A DNA stretch of 14,857 bases from JBEGTT01 sp041179245 (GTDB lineage Bacteria > Pseudomonadota > Gammaproteobacteria > Burkholderiales > Rhodocyclaceae), in the NCBI GenBank assembly GCA_041179245.1, contig JBEGTT010000246.1, forward strand, positions 1 to 14,857. The letters run 5' to 3'. Positions within the stretch are counted from its first letter, which is position 1; the number at the start of each line of letters is the position of its first letter. Position numbers and translations under genes: made by a program. Below the pieces are notes generated by a model, which worked only from the letters and a program-made list of their open reading frames with translations, was not told where the DNA came from and searched no databases. Positions 7,108 to 13,845 of the stretch are shown one piece after another.

Positions 7108-7932
7108 ATGACCATTCAGCATTTGCTCCACGAGGGGCTAGAAGTTCTTTTTTGCGCACCAGAAGCCGGGCGGGCGACCAAGCCCCCTGTTTTACTCATT
7201 CACGGCGCTTTTTCTGGTGCTTGGATGTGGTCACAGGCGCTACAGGAATTCGCTGCTGCAGGGCACCCTACGGCGGCGCTTTCTTTGCGTGGGCACGGCC
7301 GAAGCACGGGTCATGACGTGCTTGATTGGTTGAGTATCGATGACTACGCAGATGACGTGAAAAGTGTCTGCGATAGCTTGGGTTGTACGTCAAGCCAACC
7401 ACCAATTCTGATTGGTCACTCAATGGGCGGGTTCATCGCTCAAAAGTATCTTGAACGCCATCGCGCCTTGGGACTTGGCCTTGTTTGTTCTGTCCCGCCG
7501 CAGGGGCTGCTTGCCTCTCAGTTTTACCTGATGTTTAGCAAGCCAGGCCTGTTTATTCAGCTAAACCAGATATTGGAAGGCAAGGTTTCAAACCCTCAAG
7601 TGGTGAGAGATACCTTGTTTGCTGGTGAGATTTCTGATGACGTTGTGGCGGATTTTCTAAACCATACCCAGAAGGAATCGCAGCGCGCAATTTGGGACAT
7701 GTCTATGTTCAATATGATGCGGCTAGGGGTGCGAGAAATCCCCCCCGTTATCGTCATCGGGGCAGAAAAAGATGCGCTCATTCAGCCATTTTTGGTCCAC
7801 GCGACGGCCCGGAGTTATGGGGTTCAAGCCACGGTATATCCAGAATGTGGCCACGCGCTCACCCATGAAAAAGCCTGGCCTGATGTTTCTGCCCAATTAA
7901 TTCGTTGGGCTTCCACGCTGTCAACTCAGTAA
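7108..7932 (+). CDS. Alpha/beta hydrolase fold protein, substrate unknown
   Basis: This 274-residue cytoplasmic alpha/beta hydrolase has a complete catalytic triad. The nucleophile Ser105 is in GHSMGG, the acid is probably Asp222 in VIGAEKDALI, and the general base is His249 in PECGHALTHE. The oxyanion-hole segment is LLIHGAFSGAWMW (29-41). No signal peptide is visible. A lid region lies around 130-205, with a run ending in MFNMMRLG. The family covers esterases, lipases and C-C hydrolases, and the sequence alone does not give the substrate. It starts 13 bases after ptsN without a clear Shine-Dalgarno and probably shares its transcript. It ends 3 bases before the end of the convergent YjfB-like gene. 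Confidence 0.88.
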   Translation: MTIQHLLHEGLEVLFCAPEAGRATKPPVLLIHGAFSGAWMWSQALQEFAAAGHPTAALSLRGHGRSTGHDVLDWLSIDDYADDVKSVCDSLGCTSSQPPILIGHSMGGFIAQKYLERHRALGLGLVCSVPPQGLLASQFYLMFSKPGLFIQLNQILEGKVSNPQVVRDTLFAGEISDDVVADFLNHTQKESQRAIWDMSMFNMMRLGVREIPPVIVIGAEKDALIQPFLVHATARSYGVQATVYPECGHALTHEKAWPDVSAQLIRWASTLSTQ

Positions 7933-7935
7933 GCT

Positions 7936-8127
7936 TCAGGCAGATACGTCGACATTATTCCCAAGGTGGGCTGGGTTGCTGGGGGCTTTAGGGATAGATT
8001 CAATCAACTGCGTAGCGGAATTGGCTGCGGTATCGAGTGCCTTGCGGAGTACAGCAACGCCAACTGCGTCTGACGTGGCTACTTTTGACATGCCGGAAGC
8101 TGCGCTAGCGATAGAAGATATATCCAT
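7936..8127 (-). CDS. YjfB-like putative motility protein (63 aa)
   Basis: This small protein matches the pattern of the YjfB putative motility family: N-terminal MDISSIASAASGMSK, a central GVAVLRKALDTAANSATQL helix, and a C-terminal PAHLGNNVDVSA. The family's biochemical role is not established; in other bacteria such genes belong to flagellar or chemotaxis regulons. I chose the ATG at 8127 because it gives the family N-terminus and is preceded by AGGAGA (complement of 8133-8138). The in-frame upstream ATG at 8181 would place the sigma-28 promoter inside the coding region. The product is Ala/Ser-rich and probably largely helical, with no signal peptide or membrane segment. The gene lies 72 bases after midA on the same strand but has its own sigma-28-type promoter. 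Confidence 0.87.
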   Translation of the reverse strand: MDISSIASAASGMSKVATSDAVGVAVLRKALDTAANSATQLIESIPKAPSNPAHLGNNVDVSA

Positions 8128-8132
8128 GACTT

Positions 8133-8138
8133 TCTCCT
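8133..8138 (-). promoter_or_regulatory. Shine-Dalgarno of the YjfB-like gene
   Basis: Read on the - strand this is AGGAGA, five bases before the ATG at 8127. It decides between this start and the in-frame ATG at 8181, which has no comparable site. Confidence 0.8.
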
Positions 8139-8160
8139 GTTGTGGTGAGTCCTGAAAGGA

Positions 8161-8187
8161 TTGTCGGCGGCTCGAAAGCAAACTTGA
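8161..8187 (-). promoter_or_regulatory. Sigma-28 (FliA) type promoter for the YjfB-like gene
   Basis: On the - strand the sequence reads TCAAGTTT (8187-8180), 11 bases, then GCCGACAA (8168-8161). The enterobacterial FliA consensus is TAAAGTTT-N11-GCCGATAA, so each half matches 7 of 8 with exact spacing. The -10 ends 33 bases before the ATG at 8127, leaving a normal short leader containing the AGGAGA site. The match and its position directly before a motility-family gene support each other. Confidence 0.82.
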
Positions 8188-8199
8188 GGAAATTCGCAG

Positions 8200-9399
8200 T
8201 TACAACTGGTGGGAACGGTCCCCTTGTTTGAACCCTAGGAGTGGCCGCCCATCTTCTATTTGCAGGTTTTTCCCCAGCGCAATGACCTTAAACAACTCTC
8301 CCATTTCTTGCGGAAGAATGAGTTTGTTGACCGCTGCCGCCGCTTTAATGCTTTCGGCTTTACCGAAATCGCCTTCAGCATTCTTGGCAACATGCTGATC
8401 CAGTAACTGAAGAATGCCGCAATTCAACAAAAACTGCCCTTGCGAGGTATAGCCCAGCAATTCCAACCCTGCGGGAAATGCGCCGGCAATCAGCGAGGTG
8501 AAATCCACATGCGCTGTAATGTCCTGTAAACCAGGCTGATAAAAAGGATCGGGATGAGCATGGTGCCGGTAATGGCACATCAGGGTTCCTGTGTCTCGCA
8601 ACGGATGATAGAACTCGTGTGCGGGGAATCCGTAATCAAGTAACAAGACCGCACCCTGAGTCAAAATTTCTCCCCATTCCGCTGCCCAAGCCGGCCCGGC
8701 TAGATTAATTTCGCTACGGTAACCGTTGGGCAATGACTCTCCGCACTGCTCAGCCTCGTCGGCAATGAATTGCGCCGCTTCGAGTAATTTGCCGGTGGCT
8801 GGACGAGCGGCGTAAGCCCACTGCAAATCGCAGGTCACACCGATTTCCTGAATCCCATCGTCTGACCATTCCACTAAATGGACGGGCATAGCATCAATGA
8901 GTTCGTTGCCAATCACAGCCCCCGCAAATTGCACCGGCAATCTATCCAGCCAGATCACGCGATTGGCCAAACAGGGTATTTTTTCGGCAATCAGAGAAGC
9001 TTGCCGGTCACGCAAATCCGCAGAAAGTTCAAGAATGGCATACGAGTCGGGCAGAGCATTCAGAGCCTCCAGTGCTAGCAGAAGGCGAATGGCCAATCTT
9101 CCCGTACCGGCACCCGCTTCGATAATGTGAGGGGCGCTTAACGCCATGATTTCGGCAAGTTGGCAAGCCAAGGCATTCGCAAATAGCGGTGTCATTTCAG
9201 GGGCGGTAATAAAATCCCCAGATTGACCAAACTTGCTGCTTCCCGCCGCGTAATAGCCCAAACCCGGCGCATAAAGCACCTCGCTCATGTAGTCCGCAAA
9301 AGAGACCCAGCCATTGCTACCGTTGATTAGGGTACGGATACGTTGAGCGAGAGCCTGACTATGTTGAAGGGCAATTTCGTCAGGAGTGGGTAGGGACAT
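8200..9399 (-). CDS. MidA/NDUFAF7-family SAM-dependent methyltransferase
   Basis: This is a class I methyltransferase of the DUF185 (COG1565) family, related to mitochondrial NDUFAF7/MidA, which methylates an arginine of a complex I subunit. The bacterial substrate is unproven. Visible signatures (numbering from ATG 9399) are GDFITAPEMTPLFA (61-74), the SAM-binding loop IIEAGAGTGRLAI with GAGTG at 96-100, GNELIDAMPVHLVEW (164-178), and later LLLDYGFPAHEFYHP and HVDFTSLI. I chose the ATG at 9399 (399 residues) because MSLPTPDEIALQHSQAL looks like the family start. An in-frame ATG at 9426 would add nine residues, and a TACAAT -10-like element overlaps it. The gene is divergent from the FIST gene and precedes the YjfB-like gene on the same strand. 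Confidence 0.92.
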   Translation of the reverse strand: MSLPTPDEIALQHSQALAQRIRTLINGSNGWVSFADYMSEVLYAPGLGYYAAGSSKFGQSGDFITAPEMTPLFANALACQLAEIMALSAPHIIEAGAGTGRLAIRLLLALEALNALPDSYAILELSADLRDRQASLIAEKIPCLANRVIWLDRLPVQFAGAVIGNELIDAMPVHLVEWSDDGIQEIGVTCDLQWAYAARPATGKLLEAAQFIADEAEQCGESLPNGYRSEINLAGPAWAAEWGEILTQGAVLLLDYGFPAHEFYHPLRDTGTLMCHYRHHAHPDPFYQPGLQDITAHVDFTSLIAGAFPAGLELLGYTSQGQFLLNCGILQLLDQHVAKNAEGDFGKAESIKAAAAVNKLILPQEMGELFKVIALGKNLQIEDGRPLLGFKQGDRSHQL

Positions 9400-9426
9400 A
9401 GGAAAATCCAGCGCACAAAGGTGCAT

Positions 9427-9517
9427 TGTACCTATACGCCTTCGGCGCAGAGTAGGCTAAACTTCGCGGCACATTCAACACTCCACACTCACCTGCTACA
9501 ACACTTTGGGAAATGCC
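9427..9517. promoter_or_regulatory. Divergent promoter region between midA and the FIST gene
   Basis: This is the only divergent intergenic region in the window and should hold promoters for both genes. On the - strand TACAAT (9430-9425) resembles a -10 box, without a good -35. On the + strand I see no strong sigma-70, sigma-28 or sigma-54 promoter. ACACT occurs three times (9478-9482, 9485-9489, 9501-9505), two of the copies within the longer repeat CAACACT (9476 and 9499). A short CGCC-TTC-GGCG hairpin lies at 9437-9447. Regulatory meaning is unproven. Confidence 0.3.
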
Positions 9518-10657
9518 ATGAAAGTTAATCAAACTACCTTGAGCCGTCCAGATCAACTTGCTACAGCATTAACGGTGAATGCGAATGCCGATTTGTTGCT
9601 GGTTTTTGCCGATGTGTCCTATTTCAGAACACCAGCCTTTGCGACGGTTTTGCAGGTAGCGTATCCCAAGGCGGTTTTGCTGGGCTGTTCAACGGCAGGG
9701 GAAATTTCGGCAAAGGGCGTTGATGATGGACGTTGTGTTCTGACCTCTGCTGAGTTTGACAGTGCCAAACTGGAAACAGCAACAACCGTTCTGAATGGTA
9801 TGGAAGACTCTCAGGCGGCAGGCGAGCGAGTGGCTAAACAGCTGTCGACAGCAGGATTAAAAGCAGTGATGGTTTTTGGTCCCGGCGTGAATATCAATGG
9901 AAGTGCCATGGTTCGGGGGATGGAAGCCGTACTCGGAACCGAAGTACCGATTACGGGTGGGTTGGCCGGTGATGCCGGGGCGTTCACGCAAACCTACACG
10001 CTGGGCAAGGATGGCGTTTCGGATCAGGCAATTGTTGCCATTGGGCTTTATGGTGAGAAACTCAATTTTGCGCATGGCTCTTTTGGTGGCTGGGAGCCCT
10101 TTGGCCCGTCCCGCAAGGTGACCCGTTGCGCAGGTAATGTCCTATTTGAACTGGATGGCGAGCCCGCGCTGGAAGTCTACGAACGTTATTTGGGTGATTT
10201 CGCTAAGGATCTACCATCATCTGGTTTGCTGTTCCCCTTTGCTATGTTGAGTAAGGACCTCGATGAAAATGGTCTGATTCGTACTATTCTGGCGGTGGAT
10301 AAAGCGACCGGCAGCCTAACGCTAGCGGGTGAAATTGACACTGACGGGTACTTGCGACTAATGCACGCTTCAACCGATGGCTTAGTTAGCGGAGCAGAGT
10401 CAGCCGCCAAAATCGTACAGGATGGAATGCAAACAACACCCGAAAACGCATTGGGAATTTTGGTGAGTTGCGTTGGGCGCAAGCTGGTGATGGGCGATCG
10501 GGTTGAAGAGGAAGTTGAGATTGTTGGTGACATGCTGGGCCGAGGAACCACATTGACCGGTTTCTATTCCTACGGAGAAATTAGTCCATTTATTCCCGCC
10601 GGTGCTTGCCGTTTGCACAATCAGACCATGACGATTACCAGCATTAGCGAAGTTTGA
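9518..10657 (+). CDS. FIST-domain signal-sensing protein, NosP-like
   Basis: This 379-residue soluble protein consists of a FIST_N domain (about 20-215) and a FIST_C domain (about 215-370). Hallmarks are LLGCSTAGEIS (54-64), ITGGLAGDAGAF (145-156), GFYSYGEISPF (348-358) and the conserved CRLHNQTMTI near the end. FIST proteins are sensory. Some of them, the NosP proteins of Pseudomonas, Vibrio and Legionella, bind haem, sense nitric oxide and inhibit a co-encoded histidine kinase. The hybrid kinase gene starts 30 bases downstream, which is that arrangement. Only three histidines exist (186, 283, 367), so any haem ligand would be among them. I start at ATG 9518; an in-frame TTG at 9506 is less likely. 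NosP function is inferred; other FIST proteins may bind other small ligands. Confidence 0.9.
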   Translation: MKVNQTTLSRPDQLATALTVNANADLLLVFADVSYFRTPAFATVLQVAYPKAVLLGCSTAGEISAKGVDDGRCVLTSAEFDSAKLETATTVLNGMEDSQAAGERVAKQLSTAGLKAVMVFGPGVNINGSAMVRGMEAVLGTEVPITGGLAGDAGAFTQTYTLGKDGVSDQAIVAIGLYGEKLNFAHGSFGGWEPFGPSRKVTRCAGNVLFELDGEPALEVYERYLGDFAKDLPSSGLLFPFAMLSKDLDENGLIRTILAVDKATGSLTLAGEIDTDGYLRLMHASTDGLVSGAESAAKIVQDGMQTTPENALGILVSCVGRKLVMGDRVEEEVEIVGDMLGRGTTLTGFYSYGEISPFIPAGACRLHNQTMTITSISEV

Positions 10658-10687
10658 TCGTTTAGCCTTTATTGTTTTTAATTCGTT

Positions 10688-13099
10688 ATGCACCGTAGTC
10701 TCTTTCGCCAGCTTAAACGTGCCGCCGATCTTTCGGATGAAAACCAGCTAACCGGGCTGGTGGATGAGGCCGCCCGGCTTTCTGGTCAGACGGGCTTATC
10801 GCCGGAACTGTCTAGCTTGTTGGGGAATCTCGGTGATTTTTTCACCCGTGTTGAGGCCAGTTACGATCAATCAGACCGGGATCTGGCGCTCAGAACACGT
10901 AGCTTGGAGCTGAGTTCTAAGGAACTCACCGAAGTTAATACCTGCATTTCCAAGGAACTGGCCAGCCGAGAACGGGCAATTGATTCGCTCAAGAAAACGG
11001 TGGCGGGTTTGTTGCCCAATGGTCAGTTTTCCGAAAGCTCTGACGTAGAGTCGCTTTCAACCCTAGTGGCGCAGTTGGTGCACGAGCGGGAAAGAGATCG
11101 TCAGGAATTAAGTAATCAGAAATTTGCCTTAGACGAGCATGCCATCGTCAGTATCACAGATACTCAGGGCAAGATCATTTATGCCAATGACCGGTTTTGC
11201 CAAATCAGCAAATACGCGAGAGAAGAGTTGCTGGGGCAAAATCACTCGATTGTTAAATCGGGGTTTCATAGCAAGGAATTTTTCGGCGAGTTGTGGTCAA
11301 CCATTCTGGCCGGTAAGGTTTGGCATGGCGAGGTAAAAAATCGGGCCAAGGACAGTGAAGAATACTGGGTATCGGCAACCGTAGTGCCGTTCCTAGACGA
11401 ACATGGTATGCCCTACCAGTTCATCGCCATTCGTACAGATATTTCAGCGCGAAAAGCAGCCGAAGCAGCAATGGCCGAAGCTGCGCGTGCGGCGGAGGCT
11501 GCTAGCCGTGCCAAGAGCGAGTTTTTGGCCAATATGAGCCATGAGATTCGTACACCGATGAACGGCATCATTGGGATGACCGATCTGGCACTGGACACGC
11601 CACTCAACGCAGAACAGCGGGAATACCTGCAAATCGTTAAAAATTCGGCAGATTCGTTGCTGACCATCATTAACGACATCCTCGACTTTTCGAAGATCGA
11701 AGCCGGTCGAATGGATATAGAAAGTATCCCGTTTGCCAGCCATTCGCTGGTGTCAGAAACGATCAAACTGTTGTCCATGCGGGCCTATCAAAAAGGCTTG
11801 GAGCTGATTTGTGACATTGATTCCAATGTCCCACGCAGCTTGCTGGGTGACCCAGGCCGAATTCGCCAAATTCTGACGAACCTACTCGGTAACGCCCTTA
11901 AATTTACACCTACAGGTTCCATCACTCTGCGGATGCGGGTGGATTCTCGTGAACAGCAAGGCGATGATGAAGTTATCAATTTGCACATCGCTGTTCAAGA
12001 TACGGGGATCGGTATTCCGGTAAGCAAGCAGCGTATTATTTTCGAAGCATTTTCGCAAGAAGATGCTTCAACCACCCGTCAATACGGCGGTACGGGTCTT
12101 GGACTGACCATTTGTAACCGGCTGGTTGGGATGATGGATGGCCGAATGTGGGTGGACAGTGAGCTCGGCGACGGCAGTACTTTCCATTTTATTGTTTGCC
12201 TCAAGGTTGATCCAAATCACACCCATATTGAGCCGGTGGGCACCGAGTATTTGAAAAATAAGCGGGTGCTGGTCGTTGATGATATTGAAACTAATCGCCA
12301 GATTCTGGAACGCCAGCTTAGCAAGTACGAAATGGTGGTTGAATCCTTGGGTAGTAGCACTGCGGCCTTGGCGTATTTACAGACCACTGAGCAGAAATTT
12401 GATTTGCTGTTGCTGGATGTTCAGATGCCAGACATGGATGGCTTTATGCTGGTCAAATCTCTGCGTAACCAGCCACCCAAAGCTGGGGTGCCACCGATTA
12501 TTTTCCTGTCCTCCAGTGGCATGAAGGGTGATGCGCAACAATGCCGCGACTTGGCGATTGCCGCCTATTACGCCAAGCCTGTGCTTGAAGATGAGTTGAT
12601 TGCAGGTATCCAGCGGGTTCTATCACCCAAAACGAGCATTACCACGATAGCCCATGAGCCGGTAGAACAGCCGCTGGTCACCCGCCACTTGGTTCGCGAA
12701 AGCTGCCGCCCTCTTAAGGTGCTGCTGGTCGAAGATCATCCGGTCAATCAAAAACTGGCCGTTGGGCTATTGAACCGTTGGGGCCATCAGTCATTTGTGG
12801 CCGCAGATGGTCAGGCCGGGGTTGATGCTTTTGAGGCGCAAACGTTTGATGTCATCCTGATGGATGTGCAGATGCCGGTGATGAGTGGCATCGAAGCGAC
12901 CCAGCGCATTCGGGCAATTGAGTCCAATTCGGGCAAGGGCAGGATTCCCATTATCGCCATGACCGCCAACGCGATGCAGGGTGATCGCGAGGTCTGTATT
13001 GATGCGGGAATGGATGACTACATCGCTAAACCGATTAAAGCCAAAGAACTTCAGTCCATGCTGGAAGTGCTAGCGCTTGAGTTGGAGAAGGATGCGTGA
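10688..13099 (+). CDS. Soluble hybrid sensor histidine kinase (PAS-HisKA-HATPase-REC-REC), NahK/VpsS-like
   Basis: This 803-residue cytoplasmic hybrid kinase has no membrane segment or signal peptide. Domain order is a helical, probably coiled-coil N-terminus (1-145), one PAS domain (about 148-255), an Ala/Glu-rich linker helix (256-277), HisKA with phospho-acceptor His285 in FLANMSHEIRTPMNG, and a HATPase with N-box Asn402, DTGIGIP (438-444) and GGTGLGL (467-473). Two receiver domains follow: REC1 (about 525-645, Asp577, Lys630) and REC2 (about 675-795, Asp726, Lys781). Both receivers keep their acidic pocket, Ser/Thr and Lys, so both should be phosphorylatable. There is no HPt domain, so a separate HPt protein is expected. 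The gene lies 30 bases after the FIST gene, whose product probably controls it, and its stop overlaps the reductase start (GTGA). No clear Shine-Dalgarno is visible before the ATG. Confidence 0.95.
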   Translation: MHRSLFRQLKRAADLSDENQLTGLVDEAARLSGQTGLSPELSSLLGNLGDFFTRVEASYDQSDRDLALRTRSLELSSKELTEVNTCISKELASRERAIDSLKKTVAGLLPNGQFSESSDVESLSTLVAQLVHERERDRQELSNQKFALDEHAIVSITDTQGKIIYANDRFCQISKYAREELLGQNHSIVKSGFHSKEFFGELWSTILAGKVWHGEVKNRAKDSEEYWVSATVVPFLDEHGMPYQFIAIRTDISARKAAEAAMAEAARAAEAASRAKSEFLANMSHEIRTPMNGIIGMTDLALDTPLNAEQREYLQIVKNSADSLLTIINDILDFSKIEAGRMDIESIPFASHSLVSETIKLLSMRAYQKGLELICDIDSNVPRSLLGDPGRIRQILTNLLGNALKFTPTGSITLRMRVDSREQQGDDEVINLHIAVQDTGIGIPVSKQRIIFEAFSQEDASTTRQYGGTGLGLTICNRLVGMMDGRMWVDSELGDGSTFHFIVCLKVDPNHTHIEPVGTEYLKNKRVLVVDDIETNRQILERQLSKYEMVVESLGSSTAALAYLQTTEQKFDLLLLDVQMPDMDGFMLVKSLRNQPPKAGVPPIIFLSSSGMKGDAQQCRDLAIAAYYAKPVLEDELIAGIQRVLSPKTSITTIAHEPVEQPLVTRHLVRESCRPLKVLLVEDHPVNQKLAVGLLNRWGHQSFVAADGQAGVDAFEAQTFDVILMDVQMPVMSGIEATQRIRAIESNSGKGRIPIIAMTANAMQGDREVCIDAGMDDYIAKPIKAKELQSMLEVLALELEKDA

Positions 13100-13845
13100 C
13101 CGGCACTGCTGACAGACCGGTTGTTTTGGTCACGGGAGCGGCTCGTCGTATTGGTGCAATGCTGGTTCAAACGCTTCATGCGGCAGGCGCCGATGTCGCA
13201 ATTCACGTCAAAACCTCGTTAGCCGAAGCTAGGTTACTGGCGCAATCGCTAAACCTTAAACGCCCTCATTCGGTACACGTCTTTCAGGCTGATTTATTGG
13301 TGCTGAACGCACCGCAGACCTTGATTGGCGATGTCATCACCCAATTTGGCAGGCTCGATGGCTTAGTCAATAACGCATCCAGCTTCTTCCCAACCCCTAT
13401 TGGAAAAATTGACGAGCCGGCCTGGAATGATCTGGTGGGTAGCAACTTCAAAGCCCCGCTAATGCTTTCCCAAGCGGCTGCGCCCCACCTTAAGCAAACC
13501 CAAGGCGCCATCGTCAATATCACCGACATCCACGCTGAAAGACCACTAGCGGGTTATCCCTTGTATTCCGCAGCCAAGGGAGCTTTACTGACCTTAACCC
13601 GGGCACTGGCAGTCGAATTGGCGCCAGAGGTTCGCGTAAATGCGGTGGCCCCCGGCCCCATTCTTTGGCCGGACGATGGACAGTTTCCTGCGGATGAACG
13701 AAACACCATCATCGAACACACTCTGCTTAAGCGGGCAGGGAATCCTTCTGAAATTGCCAATGCCGTCAAATTCCTCCTCCTCGAAGCCACTTATGTCACC
13801 GGGCAGGTACTCAATGTTGATGGTGGGCGCACAGCTCATTTGTGA
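13096..13845 (+). CDS. Short-chain dehydrogenase, pteridine reductase (PTR1/FolM-like)
   Basis: This 249-residue NADPH-dependent reductase has a Rossmann fold. The cofactor motif TGAARRIG (13-20), with arginines that favour NADPH, matches the TGXXXR type of pteridine reductases. The catalytic set Asp144, Tyr157, Lys161 (in TDIHAERPLAGYPLYSAAK) has the same spacing as Asp181-Tyr194-Lys198 of Leishmania PTR1. NNASSFFPTPIG, VNAVAPGPILWP and VTGQVLNVDGG complete the family pattern. It probably reduces dihydropterin or dihydrofolate to the tetrahydro form. The start is GTG at 13096, overlapping the kinase stop by four bases with a GGAGAAGG purine run just before it, so translation is probably coupled. 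The stop overlaps the putative GTG of ttcA in the same way. A generic SDR role cannot be excluded. Confidence 0.87.
   Translation: MTGTADRPVVLVTGAARRIGAMLVQTLHAAGADVAIHVKTSLAEARLLAQSLNLKRPHSVHVFQADLLVLNAPQTLIGDVITQFGRLDGLVNNASSFFPTPIGKIDEPAWNDLVGSNFKAPLMLSQAAAPHLKQTQGAIVNITDIHAERPLAGYPLYSAAKGALLTLTRALAVELAPEVRVNAVAPGPILWPDDGQFPADERNTIIEHTLLKRAGNPSEIANAVKFLLLEATYVTGQVLNVDGGRTAHL

Noticed and set aside
7925..7945. Bidirectional terminator between the convergent hydrolase and YjfB-like genes
   Set aside because: The gap is only three bases and I see no GC-rich hairpin with T-tracts around the two stops.
8128..8181. N-terminal extension of the YjfB-like protein to the ATG at 8181
   Set aside because: It would place the sigma-28 promoter and the AGGAGA site inside the coding region, and the added residues do not look like the family.
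9437..9447. Small CGCC-TTC-GGCG hairpin between midA and the FIST gene
   Set aside because: The four-base stem has a three-base loop and no T-tract on either strand, so it is too weak to call a terminator or operator.
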